NCBI GenBank assembly: GCA_026214975.1
Contig: CM047815.1
Location: forward strand, 76,971,299 to 77,035,298
DNA length: 64,000 nt
Direction of reading: 5' to 3'
Source of the DNA: Gentiana macrophylla
Lineage: Eukaryota > Streptophyta > Magnoliopsida > Gentianales > Gentianaceae
This document shows positions 25,682-36,661 of the stretch, in pieces; position 1 is the first letter of the stretch, and each line of letters opens with the position of its first letter. The position numbers and the translations under genes are program-made. The notes beneath the pieces were generated by a model that saw only the letters and a program-made list of their open reading frames with translations, was not told the origin of the DNA and did not search any database.

Positions 25682-25947
25682 GGGATTTTGGAAAATCAGG
25701 CATTGTCTCCCCCCACCCCTCCCCTTGGAATTAAAGTGGCAAAAATGACCACATTCGTAGTTAGGTTTTACGACAATACTATTGTCGTAAATACACCCAT
25801 AACGACATTATTATTGTCGTAAAACCACCAAATAAGTGAACTGCTGATTAATGGCATAACGAGGTACGTTTAACGCCATTATTATCAACGTTAAATATTT
25901 AACGACAATAATATTGGCGTTAAAAATACCTCGTTGGCGCCAATATT
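25682..25947. repeat. MULE left terminal inverted repeat
   Basis: Matches the inverted sequence of 43,138-43,416 almost throughout, including the C-rich stretch, AATTAAAGTGGCAAAA, and the palindromes ACGACAATACTATTGTCGT and ACGACATTATTATTGTCGT. Similarity fades after the motif TTGGCGTTAAAAATAC. Confidence 0.85.
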
Positions 25948-26317
25948 TAGTTGTTTGGCAATTCCCTCTATTTCAAAGTTATTTATTTGTGAATTGCTTA
26001 CCACAAAACAACTCTTAGCTCAACCAAAAACCAAAAAAAAAAAATTCCAAAAGACTGTGTGTAATCTTCAAGTTTGGTATCATCAAACAAAAATTTGCTC
26101 CATCAAGGAAGTTCGGCATAGGTAAGTATTAATTGTTTTTGCAATAACTTCATATAATGTAATTTAATGAAAAAATGATGAAGTCGATGAAAATTGCTTA
26201 ATAGATTGTTTGTTATTGGCGTTTAGTATTAAGATATAGGGAAATTGTGTTGAATGATGAAGTTTGTGTAAATTGGTGTGTAAATTGTGATGAAACGAGA
26301 ATGATGAAGACGATGAA

Positions 26318-26500
26318 CCAGGTATCGGCGTTAAACAAGTTTTACGCCATTATTATTGGCGTTAAACAAGTTTTTACGCAATTAATATTAGCGTTAAAAA
26401 TGTTATTACGCCATTATTATTGCCGCTAAATATTACATTACGCCATTATTATTATCGTAAAATTATTTTTACGCCAATAATAATGACGTAAAAACAGGTT
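26318..26500. repeat. Subterminal array of AACGCCAATAATATTGGCGTT-like palindromes (left)
   Basis: About seven half-palindromes of the form ACGCCATTATTATTGGCGTT spaced 25-40 bp apart. The same motif type occurs inverted in the right arm at 42,680-42,830 and within the terminal repeats. Clustered subterminal palindromes are typical transposase-binding sites; binding here is inference. Confidence 0.6.
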
Positions 26501-27115
26501 ATATTTATTTCATTTTATATTTTATTTTTGGTTGAGAAAAGCAACTTTTTTGTGATCATATAATGTTTACTATGATTTGATAATTACTTTCACATAAATA
26601 GTATGTAATATATTAAGTATAATATATACTAATTATGTGAAAATGATTATGAAAGTATACTATGAATTTTCACATGATTTCATAATTTTCACATTATCAT
26701 ACGTATAATATATTATATACTCATTATGTGAAAATTAGGTTTTTCCCTTTAGAGTCTTTAGTATAATATTTAATATATTAATTGCGTTTAGACTTTTTAT
26801 CATTTCAGATCTTTAGTATATGTATATAATTGCCTAAGTATGATATTTCTAATTTAATGGCTTAGTATATGCATATGCCTAATATTACTGACAATGATAT
26901 AACTAAACTTGAGATGATCTGCATATGCATTATTATGTGCAAATATGATATTTAATAGCCTTGTATCATATTTAATTCTCGGATTGCCTTTAGCCATTTT
27001 ATCATTTAATATCTTTAGTATATATGAATATAATTGACTTAGTTTGATTTTTGTAATTTAATGGCTTAATATATGCATATGCTAATAAATCTTGACAATG
27101 TAACCTAACCAAATC
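26501..27115. other. AT-rich spacer in the left MULE arm
   Basis: Contains diverged repeats of 'ttagtatatgcatatg' and 'tttcacataattagt'-type motifs. The counterpart spacer in the right arm (42,425-42,675) is shorter and only weakly similar. No gene is seen. Confidence 0.45.
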
Positions 27116-27883
27116 TGATGAAGCGACGAAATGATGAATAACACATAACGCCAAATAAGAGCGAACAACGACAATAACATCGGCGACTTCCGTTACGCTT
27201 TATGGTGAAAGCCTCCACCAGCGAGGTTCTTGTAGAGTGCAGGTTGTTTTCGATTCCACTCCTTCCTTCTCAGCGATTATGGCCTTCCTCATGCCTCATG
27301 AAGAAATGAGGTCTATAGGACGACTCGTAGAGGATTTGTAGGTTCTCTTGTTCATCTCTCCACTCAACGACTTGGTAAAGCCTCGGCGGAAGTGAGGCAT
27401 CCAGTAGATTAGGTATTTCGATCTTTGTTTAGCCGAATCGTCCGGCATCTCCATCACTCCTCCGTGGTTTACTAACAAACAACGCCTTCTAAATGACACA
27501 TAACTTAAACATCTAACAACCGCCATACCTTAAACATCTAACGACCGAAATTCAACAAAATCACACTAAGATCCAAACAAACAAAACATCACCGTAACTT
27601 GGATAATGAATGACTACACTACTTTCCAAACTTATGTATATGTATATCTTTGTCACGAGCGGATATGCACGTGTATGCGTGCAAGCAGACACTTTCATAC
27701 ACGAATATCATAAAGGTTCGGATATCGTGTGTGTATGTTTGTGTATGGTATGTATAAATATATACAGTGACAAACGGATATTGTTTGGATATCGTTCTCG
27801 TGTCGAGTTCATATTCATACTGTCCAAAGTTGTAACATTATATATATATATATGTACATTGGATATAAATGCTCAAGTGTGAG

Positions 27884-27960
<77 letters not shown>

Positions 27961-28118
27961 TTATTTATTTATTTATATGTACTTGTTACATATATATACA
28001 TGGAAATATGCATATAAGTTCACAGTAAATAATTTACACACATATTTTCATATACGGTGTAGCCGTGTATGATATTCACAGTAAATAATTTACACACATA
28101 TTTTTGTTGATTACGACT
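27116..28118. repeat. Inner inverted repeat, left copy
   Basis: Matches the inverted sequence of 41,365-42,425 at high identity, for example CGACGAAATGATGAATAACA, GAGGTTCTTGTAG, GGATTTGTAGGTTCTC and TACACACATATTTTCATA. Length differences come mainly from the TA microsatellite (27,886-27,955). Together with the terminal repeat it gives each side a ~2-2.4-kb inverted arm with diverged islands. Confidence 0.8.
27296..27526 (-). CDS. Unknown 76-aa frame in the left arm, reading outward
   Basis: Encodes a short basic protein containing LSGEMNKRTYKSSTS. A frame-shifted homologue lies in the opposite arm (42,044-42,292, +) with the same LSGEMNKRTYKSSTS segment and a comparable KYLIYGMPH. Both read towards the ends of the element. 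I recognise no domain. It may be a captured exon duplicated with the arm, or conserved only because the arms are recent duplicates. Indels between copies change frame several times, which weakens a coding interpretation. Confidence 0.25.
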   Translation of the reverse strand: MAVVRCLSYVSFRRRCLLVNHGGVMEMPDDSAKQRSKYLIYWMPHFRRGFTKSLSGEMNKRTYKSSTSRPIDLISS

Positions 28119-28206
28119 TCTAAGCGTAAAATTGGAATCGTCTCTATTTAATTTACAGTGTAGCCGTGTATGATATTCACATAAATAATTTACACACATA
28201 TTCACA

Positions 28207-28265
<59 letters not shown>

Positions 28266-28460
28266 CATATATATATATATATATATATATAGATTATATA
28301 CGTGTACAATTATATTTATATATACAATTATATATAGATATACACACACACACTTATATAAAAAGCAATATACACACATATGCTTACACGGACCTATTTC
28401 AAAGTTTAAAATTACTTGTGAATCTTGTGAGTGGTTAATGATTTTTCTCGGTGACAACAT
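28119..28460. repeat. TA/CA microsatellites and short repeats
   Basis: A long TA tract (about 28,208-28,261) and 'gatattcaca-taaataatttacacacatatt' repeats derived from the inner arm. Open frames over the TA tract are low-complexity products. Confidence 0.7.
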
Positions 28461-31196
28461 GTTGGGTATTTCATTTACTTTGAATGGGAAATGGAATCAC
28501 AAATCCGGTAAAGAATGGTCTTATTCGAATGGAACCGCTTATATCACTTGCGTGAGCAGGAATATTTCCTTTGTGAAATAGCGGAGAAAATTTACAAGAG
28601 AGCCGGCATTGATCCTCTTGGGTATAAGTTGAACATTAAAGCCTTGTACCACGACCAGTGGAACACACCAAACGCCTCATGTTGAGATTTTAGGCGATGA
28701 CTCATGAAACGGTTACATTTGTGAAAAATTAGCAAATATTCCCGTGAAACTATGTGTTGATGGCAAAAAAGTGGTTAGTTATGATCCTCCGAGAGATATG
28801 AATGAGACCATGATTGATTTAAATGAGTGCGATTGATTTAAATGAAGAAAACTACGGTGAAGGTTTTCCCATTAATGATGACAATCTTGTTCGTTGTGCT
28901 CAACCAGAGAGACATTCTCGGCAAGGGTTCTGATATTTATCCTCTTGATAACGGAAGAGAACGATCGGATCATATGCTAGATTACGGGGTTACGATACAC
29001 CTTACTCGTCGATCATATACTCGGTGAGTACCAAATACATCATTCATTTGAACTCTTTGTTTGGTAGCTCCAGTCAACCTTATAACAACGCTACAACATC
29101 TCCGACTATACGATTTTGAATACAAGTAAATCGATTCGTGGTGGACCTCAAATTACGAATACAAGTCATAACGCTCCACGTACAGCGAATTATCTTGTTC
29201 CGACTATTCGATTCAACCCGATTTTGGCCTAGGCGGTTCGTTTTAAACCTTAGTGGTGCACACCATGTTGAGTCCCGACACACATATAGCGTGCGATCGT
29301 GGCGGAGGGAGTGATTTAGGTGATTTTGGAGGCGATCTTCCACCAATTGAAATACCGTTGTGCCTAGCACGGGGGCGATTACCATTGAAGGCGAAGATGG
29401 TTTGTATGTTGGAAGGTTGTTCAAAAATAAAGATGAGATCGTGACATATTACGATATCACGCAATGAAGAATAGTATCGATTCAAGTGAAAAGGTCGATA
29501 AGGATAAAGCGTATTTGAAATGTAAGCGATCGAATAAATGTGATTGGAAGTTGAATGGTAGGAAAGGTGAGGGTGACGATGTCCACTATTTCAAGATAAG
29601 CGAGTATGAGGCAAAACATACATGTGGTGAAAGCATAACTAATCGGCATGCTCAAACCACACCTTCTTACATAGGCCGTTTGGTAAGGAACGACATTATT
29701 GAACTTAAGGGAAAATTTAAAGCAAAGAATGTCCAAGTTGCGGTGAATAAAGAATTAAAACTTATCCACTTGGTTATGACCAAGCTTATAGATGTATACA
29801 AGAGTCTTTACGTCGATTGGTGGAACTCCAGAACAGTCTTATACTAAGATGGATGGCTACTTTCACTTGCTTAAAGAAGCAAATGCCGATACATTGACGG
29901 ACATAGAAAGGGATAGCATGGGTAGGTTCAAGTATTGTTTTATGTCATTGGGACCTAGTATTGTTGGATTCAAGTTTTGTCGTCCTATACTATGCGTAGA
30001 TGGTACTCATTTGAAGAATAAGTATGGAGGGACTTTATTAGTTGCTGTCGGAGTAGATGCGGGTGATCACTTGTTTCCATTGGCCATTGGCGTAGCCGAC
30101 GGTGAGAGTAATGATTAGTGGGCGTATTTCTTTAACCACTTGAAGAAGGCAATCGAAGAAGCGTGAGGATCTGGGAGATTTGTCATTTGTCTCGGATAGA
30201 AATCGAGGCAATCAAGTCTTCCGCTTGAAAGAGTGTTTCGGATGCTTACCATGGATATTGCTACCACCACCTTGACATGAGCGTCAATGACATTTACGGT
30301 AAGAAAAATATTGTCCAATAACATTGAAAAAGCGACTTACACTTGTTCGAGCGGGAATTCAAAATATTGTTTGAAGAGATTAAGCATAAAGATGCGGAGG
30401 TTCATACTTATTTGGAGAATGTCGGAGTGAAATCTTGGGCAAGGGCACATTTTCTGGAGCGCGATCTGCTATCATGACAAACAACTATCTTTGAGAGCTT
30501 CAACATTTGTACTTCTCGAGGCACGGAACATGAATATAACGAATATGCTTGAATTCGTTAGGAAGGCGTTACAACGTTGGTATCATAAGTGGAAGAGTTA
30601 GCATTCGGTTGTAGTAGTGTATTAGCACGAGGAAGTTGAAGCGAAGGTGATGGATACGGTTAATCGTAGAATAAACTTCACGCTCTATCCCATCGGCGCC
30701 GTTGAGTTTGGTGTCGAACCTTGAAAGCGACATCGAGTTAATCTCTACGACCGGAAGTGCTATTGTAGAGAGTGGCAAGCACATAGGCTCCCATGTGTAC
30801 ATGCAGCTGCGGTATCATGAGCGTCATTTGAACATTTATGACGGATGTCATCCTTATTTCAAAGCGGTGTGCTTCAAACATATTTATGAAGGCCGTGTGT
30901 TTCCTGTTCCTGTTGAAGAGCATTGGAAACTCCCATATAATGTTCGAACATACGTTATTATTCCACCTATTGAGGGATAATGTGTGGTCGACCGGATACG
31001 GCAGGGCGAAAATGAGGCCGTCGTAGAGCGAAGAGGATACGTTCAAGCGGAGAGCGTAAAGTTGCCAGGATTAGGAGGATACTTTCGGTAGGCGGCGTAT
31101 CAAAAAATGTTCAACATCGGTCTACTGGACATAGAAAAGACAAATGTCCTACACCACTTCATTTGGCTGGCCCACTCAATGTATAGTATAATTTAG
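28460..31196 (+). pseudogene. MULE (MuDR-type) transposase, decayed
   Basis: Cut-and-paste transposase that would act on the element ends. Pieces in order: an N-terminal stretch (about 28,500-28,680, EYFLCEIAEKIYKRAG); a MuDR DNA-binding region (about 29,380-29,640) with GRLFKNKDEIV, AYLKCKRSNKCDWKL and KHTC; the catalytic core from 29,790, with CRPILCVDGTHLKNKYGGTL carrying the first acidic residue, PLAIGVADGESND, then SDRN at about 30,192 and WARAHF at about 30,440; and a SWIM zinc finger at 30,757-30,812 (CYCREWQ then PCVH). The gene needs several frame changes and passes in-frame stops (for example TAG at 30,116), so no full-length product is possible. The A/T-rich end fits an unprocessed decayed gene. 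Family assignment is firm from DGTHLK-YGG plus the SWIM pattern. Confidence 0.85.
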
Positions 31197-31667
31197 ATTG
31201 TTAATTTGATGTATGAAAAGACTGCTGAGTTTTGCTTTGTCTTTTCGATAACAATGTTCTGTAATCGTTATGTTTTGCTTAACTTTTTGAATGCTTGCAT
31301 GGCTATTTAGAATATACTATATCCGCATGGTGCTGTAGCTTTATATATGCCAACCCCCCTCCCCACTCCCCCCAATACTCCCATTCTAGACCCCAATTAA
31401 TTCACGTAAAGAAATTGATTCCTCTCCCCAAAAACGAAAAGTTGTAAAAAAAACTTCTCACCTAACTAACTATGTAACATCTTTAAAATGACAATGCCAT
31501 GTTAGTAGAAAAAATACACAGCGATGGAGACATTTTCCTTCAAATTTAGCTAGCACAAGAACACAAAACAGTGCAATTATCAAGGGTGGTCATGTGATCG
31601 TCGAAGATCATCCATTACAATTGCGAGTAGAAAGAAAGAAAAAACAAGAAATAATTTAACAAAATGC
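31197..31667. other. Spacer between the transposase and cargo genes
   Basis: Includes a C-rich stretch 'caacccccctccccactcccc' near 31,350. Probable 3' regions of the converging transposase and the minus-strand cargo gene. No gene is seen. Confidence 0.4.
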
Positions 31668-32490
31668 TTAAACAAACCAAGGGTGGTCACTATAGATGAC
31701 AGGGGAGGTTTCTGAAGAAATGTCATCCGTGTCATACTCTGAAATGCGTTAAAATGTCTTGCGATAGCCCTGATAAGAAAATGAAAATAGATATAACCAT
31801 CACCACTACTCTCTCAGCGATATGTCACAAATCCTACTAATGATGTAACGTCCAACGTCAACCGTAATGGAAAATCGTACACCAAAATGTACAAGTCAAA
31901 TGGCGGTTCAAGAGTGTGTATAGTACCATAGAGGCTATTGGCGAACCATTTGATCATAACACGCTCCCGTTCGGTGGCGGTTTGGCGAGAGCAATTATAC
32001 GTTGCAATTCACGAGCGTTGAAGCCCGTTGAAGAAGTCACTGGATGCTTCAACTCCACTTACACCATAGTAGTTATTGATCCGATCAACCTCCAAGGCAA
32101 AATCTACTCCACGTATTTTGTGCACCCGGATGCTATGGCGGAGCACTCTTGACTACATTTGACGACAAGCGCATAGAATTCACGAACAATTGATCTATTC
32201 ATAGTGGATGTCGATCACGGGACTATTTGCGAGGCCCTCCAGCGAAAGTCTGCGTATGAGTCTCTTCATCTTGGTAGGTAGACTCTTCAATTCAATTCTC
32301 CTCTCTCCGATAATAGCTCTATCGTTGAAGAGGTACTCTCAATTATGGCGCTCTTAAATGCATTGCAACCTCAACCTCGATTATCAGAGCTCGTACCTCG
32401 TTGTGCGAAGGTCGTAAATCACCGAGGAATCAATAACACCCCTCTAGGGCCATTAACAAACACGGGTTGATGAGGATTCCATGGAGGATC
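31668..32490 (-). pseudogene. Cargo gene copy C, 'putative plant transposon protein'-like, decayed
   Basis: Recognised by comparison with the two better copies at 34,781-35,613 and 36,662-37,512. Read on the minus strand: NPHQPVFVNGP near 32,470, SIVREFYALV near 32,185, RGVDFALEVDRINNYYGV near 32,090, and a C-terminus ending SDHPWFV at 31,668. The central part before the tail is largely missing or scrambled, and frame changes and stops separate the pieces. The plus-strand 78-codon frame at 31,916-32,152 is its shadow. Function is unknown; the RG-x-x-FA-x-x-INxYYG block resembles the plant transposon-protein domain that often accompanies retro- and DNA elements. Confidence 0.6.
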
Positions 32491-32654
32491 CTCATACTGC
32501 GGGAATTTGGTTCATGCCATTCCCGATGAGGAAATAGGTTCGAACATTGTGTATATAATTGAAGTAAAGTAGAAGGTTATGCGAGAGGTAGTTTAATAGG
32601 TCATGGTATATATAGAGTTGACGGTCAATATTATAATGACACATGGATACAGCG
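32491..32654. other. Spacer next to array 1
   Basis: Short upstream region of cargo copy C (minus strand) running into the ~180-bp array. No further structure seen. Confidence 0.4.
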
Positions 32655-33310
32655 ACCACACATGGCAGGGAATCTCGTTTGACGACAATACTATCGTCGT
32701 CAGAGTCCATTTGACGGCAATATTATCGTCGTAAAATCATGCACGACTGGTGACAAGACCTGACACTGTGCCCATGTGTCCTGCCTACGGTCATAAATCA
32801 TCACCACTTGAAGTGTGGGACCCACCGACAGCGACCACACGTGGCAGGGAATCTCGTTTGACGATAATACTTTCGTCGTCAGAGTCCATTTGAAGACAAT
32901 ACTATCGTCGTCAGAGTCCATTTGACGGCAATATTATCGTCGTAAAATCATGCACGACTGCTGACAAGACCTGGCACTGTGCCCATGTGTCCTGCCTACG
33001 GTCATAAATCACCACCACTTCAAGTGTGGGACCCACCGACACCGACCACACATGGCAGGGAATCTCGTTTGGCGATAATACTATAAATCGTCGAGTCCGT
33101 TGGCGACAATACTATCGTCGTCTGCGAGTCAATTTGGCGGCAATATTATCGTCGTAAAATCATGCCTGGCTAGCGACAAGACGACACTTTGTGCCCGTGT
33201 GTCACGCTACGGTCATAAATCACCACCACTTCAAGTGTGGGACCCACCGACATTGACCACACATGGCAGGGAATCTCGTTTGACGACAATACTATCGTCG
33301 TTAAGTCCCA
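32655..33310 (+). repeat. ~180-bp promoter-like tandem array 1
   Basis: Units start CGACCACACATGGCAGGGAA at 32,655, 32,832, 33,043 and about 33,254 (spacing 177, 211, 211). Each contains TTGACGACAATACTATCGTC, a second palindrome GACGGCAATATTATCGTCGT, and CACCACTTCAAGTGTGGGAC. The array ends in a TATA-like CACTATATATACTACGAC (about 33,332), after which the B3 gene begins. The same array lies upstream of cargo copy B. It is a plausible regulatory block shared by cargo genes; promoter function is inference. Confidence 0.75.
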
Positions 33311-33330
33311 GCAGATCCCTACTATTCTCC

Positions 33331-33417
33331 ACTATATATACTACGACACATCCCAAATAAGCATACAAGAACGAACAATTAAAAGAAATTCGGCCATTTT
33401 ACTTTACAGTGAAGCAA
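33331..33417 (+). promoter_or_regulatory. TATA box and leader of the B3 gene
   Basis: TATATATA at about 33,334 followed by ACTACGACACATCCCAAATA and AGAACGAACAA. The equivalent sequence before cargo copy B at 36,520-36,570 is nearly identical, so the two genes share a core promoter. Confidence 0.55.
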
Positions 33418-34252
33418 ATGGATTTTCCAAGTTTCTTTAAAGTTCTTGATGGCGGTTTCATAACAAGTTTGGTATGTCATTATTAATTAACTTACATTTA
33501 TATCACTTATATTATGATTGAACCAACATGATATGTTTCTTTTTCATAAGCGCTACCTCCAGCATACTTTAATAGGTAGAAGGACACGATGGGGAACATA
33601 GATATGACCGTTCTCAGAAGCCGATTAGGGACATGGAATGTTAGGATTGGAGCCGCAGACAATGGAATTCTTCGTTTCTTTGGGGAAGGTTGGGAGGAGT
33701 ATGTGGCCGCTCATGACTTGAATGAGGGAGTTTATAGTGTTTGAACACGAGGGATTTCATTTTAGACACTATTGTTGTCTTTGGATCACACTTCTTGTGA
33801 GAAGACTTTTTATGTTTCCGATGGTGAAGAAGATGAGGCGGTGCAAGTCACCAAAATCCCCATTTTAGGATAATGACGGCAAACTAGGCATTTTCACATG
33901 GTTATGTGGTGAGATTTGATCATTTTAGTTGTTTTCTTGTGTATCTTTCATCCTCATTGCAATTTTGTATGATATTTAAAATTGTTTGTGATTTGTAGAA
34001 TATTCCAATGCCATTTGCTAGAACAAAGCGACATGTTGCGAAACAAGGCAGTCGAGCTGCGAATGCGGCGAGGGAATCATGGCGTGCTAAATTGTAGCTT
34101 TTATTTCAAACTATCAACAAGTTCGTTTAAGCGGGTTGAATGATTTCATTACCAACAATGACCTAAATGTTGGAGATGAATGCACATTTGAAGTCGTTGA
34201 TGAACCTATAGAAAATCACGTCGTGTTTAATGTGGTGATTACTAGACATTGA
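33418..34252 (+). pseudogene. Captured B3-domain (REM-like) gene with two B3 domains, decayed
   Basis: B3 domains bind DNA in plant transcription factors. Exon 1 (33,418-33,471) encodes MDFPSFFKVLDGGFITSL, the usual start of a REM-type B3 domain; a good donor GTATGT follows. After an acceptor at 33,550 come LPPAYF, then TVLRSRLGTWNVRIGA, GEGWEEYVAAHDLNEGVYSV and SCEKTFYVSDGEEDEA (about 33,790-33,870). A second B3 domain starts IPMPFARTKRHV (about 34,007) and ends LNVGDECTFEVVDE ... VVFNVVITRH, with TGA at 34,250-34,252. Several one-base shifts and an in-frame TAG at 33,574 break it. Two B3 domains and the linker order match the REM family. Its shared promoter array suggests it was once expressed as element cargo. 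Confidence 0.75.
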
Positions 34253-34780
34253 AGTGCAATTATTAAAAACGTCGTCCTATCCTATTTAAGCCAATGTATC
34301 ATTACTCTCTTTCTTTTTAAGTTTGTAAGCCTTGTAATCCCTTGCCAATGTATCATTACTCTTTATTTTTATGTATGTAATCCAATGTAGCATTTACACA
34401 ACAAGTTTTCATTCTACAAAGGTAGTCTAAAGTTGTAAACATAAAAGTAAATAAGACATCATGAAACTAATCAGACAATGGCATTCAACAAAAAGATTTG
34501 TCAAGACAAGAACTCATACAACAAAAATCACCAACTTTAACAAAGTCTTTTGATTTAACACAATAGAACTATATAGCAGTAGTACAGTAGAAGCCCAGAG
34601 ATGAAATCATAAAGCAAAATCCATTATATTTAATTACGAGGAGAAAGAAAAATAATGTGATCATGGAGTCTAGAGACTAAAAAGACAAACTGAAATCATA
34701 AAGCAACATATGCAACTTCAACAAAGTCTACAACTTTCTTCATTGTTAAAATAAAATACATTGCACGTGAAAAATAAACC
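34253..34780. other. Shared 3' tail and spacer
   Basis: 34,285-34,390 contains CCAATGTATCATTACTCT twice, followed by CTTTCTTTTTA-like sequence. The same tail occurs after cargo copy B at 37,530-37,610. The rest is AT-rich spacer up to the stop codon of copy A. No gene is seen. Confidence 0.5.
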
Positions 34781-35613
34781 TTAAAAGTCATCTTGATTAA
34801 AAGTTTCGTAGGTGATAACGTCATCATGACTGTATGTCACATCATCTTCAGTATATTCCGGCACCCCGGCGGACCTCACGCACATAGATGTGATGAGATA
34901 CGGGAAAAATATATATCCATCGCCTGCGTTGACCTTTGCTATCTGTCGAATCCTGGAGAGAATATACTCTCCGACGTCAATGTATGATGTGATAGATGCA
35001 TACGCAAGTGCGTACAAATCAAATGTCGGTGCGGTGTAGTTCACCGTGCCATACATATTGGTGGCAAGGAACAAAATCAAGAAAGGAAGGAATGGACCGC
35101 ACCAGGACCAGGGTGAAGGGCGGGTACACCTCACACGTTCCCACAGATGCGTCTGCCCAAACAAAACAGCCATGTCACGCTGTAGTAATTCAGGAACATC
35201 CGGAAATAGAAAGAAATCCAAACCCTGTGGATATTCTTGAATGGCATACATCTCGTTGATCATGTATTATCCAAAATGGCGGGTACACCTCGCCTTTGTG
35301 ACACACCGTTCATTGAGCCTACCGTAGCTACACAAGCGTAGAATTCACGCCTGATAGACCGATTCACGTGATGAAAGCTTAATGGGGTTTGGGGGACACC
35401 ATGCCATCCATTATCTCGGAACAAGTTTTTAATCAAACCAGGTAGACTTTCCATATTCAATCGTCTCTCTGGAACAACATCTCTTGACATCCAGTTAGCC
35501 ACGTACTCACGCCTCTCCTCTTTGGTTGTGAAACGGTTTATGAGAGACTCCTCGTCCAACGATAGATCCATTTTGTCATTCGGGATAAACACAGGAGCAT
35601 GCGGGTTAGGCAT
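34781..35613 (-). pseudogene. Cargo gene copy A, 'putative plant transposon protein'-like, one frame break
   Basis: Two overlapping frames (35,260-35,613 then 34,781-35,263) make up about 277 residues with one shift near 35,262. The N-terminus is MPNPHAPVFIPNDKM; then SRDVVPERRLNMESLPGLI, VNRSIRREFYACV, and in the second frame GDGYIFFPYLIT followed by an acidic tail ending FNQDDF. Copies B and C share these blocks. No catalytic motif is visible, and the function of the family is unknown. Best preserved of the three. The promoter side faces array 2, which also precedes copy B on the other strand. Confidence 0.65.
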
Positions 35614-35703
35614 TGAATATAATAGAGGGGAAATGAGAGGGATGAGTCATTTAATAAATGATCGGTTAATATATAGACTTTTACTTATGGGAAGTCATAA
35701 ATG

Positions 35704-36462
35704 ACCCACCGACACCGACCATACATGGCAGGGAATCTCGCTTGACGACTATACTATCGTCGTCACAGTCCATTTGACGGCAATATTATCGTCGTAAAAT
35801 CATGCACGACTGCTGACAGGACCTGATACCGTGCCCATGTGTCCTGCCTACGGTCATAAATCACCACCACTTCAAGTGTGGGACCCACCGACACCGACCA
35901 CACATGGTTTGGCGACAATACTAATCTCGTTTGGCGACAATACTATATTATAATCGTCGAGTCCATTTGAGCGACAATATTATCGTCGTAAAATCATGCA
36001 CGACCGGTGACAAGACGACAACGTGTGCCCGTGTGTCACGCTTCACGGTCATAAATCACCACCACTTGAAGTGTGGGACTACCGACACCGACCACACATG
36101 GCAGGGAATCTCGTTTGACGACAATACTATCGTCGTCAGAGTCCATTTGACGGCAATATTATCGTCGTAAAATCATGCACGGCTGGTGACAAGACGACAC
36201 TTGTGCCCGTGTGTCACGCCTACGGTCATAAATCACCACCACTTGAAGTGTAGGACCCACGAGAGACCGACCACACATGGCGGGGAATCTCGTTTGGCGA
36301 CAATACTATAAATCGTGCGAGTCTATTTGACGGCAATATTATCGTCGTAAAATCATGCACGATCGGTGACAAGACGACACTTTGTAACCATGTGTCACGC
36401 TTTCGGTCATAAGTCACCACCACTTCAAGTGTGGGACCCACCGGCAGACGACCACACATGAC
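35704..36462 (+). repeat. ~180-bp promoter-like tandem array 2
   Basis: Units start at 35,716, 35,895, 36,089, 36,268 and 36,449 (spacing 179, 194, 179, 181) with CGACCACACATGG. Sequence and orientation match array 1. It lies between the divergent cargo copies A (minus) and B (plus) and ends in CTCCTATATATACTACGACA (36,522-36,541), so it could serve as a two-way promoter. Confidence 0.75.
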
Positions 36463-36661
36463 ACGGAATAACTTCGGTTTGATTAAGATCCACATATACC
36501 CCATATTCAACTCCGCCTATTCTCCTATATATACTACGACACAACCCAAATAATCATGCAGAACGAACAATGGGATGACTCGGAATCTTCGTACAAATAC
36601 ATTTGATTACTAGCATCCCACCTCATGTCTAACTTTCGGATTATTTATTCCCTCTTTGAGT

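Noticed and set aside
29080..29485. Minus-strand frames opposite the transposase
   Set aside because: Shadow frames; plus-strand pieces match the MULE transposase.
31916..32152. 78-codon plus-strand frame
   Set aside because: The minus strand matches cargo copies A and B, including the DHPWF tail; the plus frame is its shadow.
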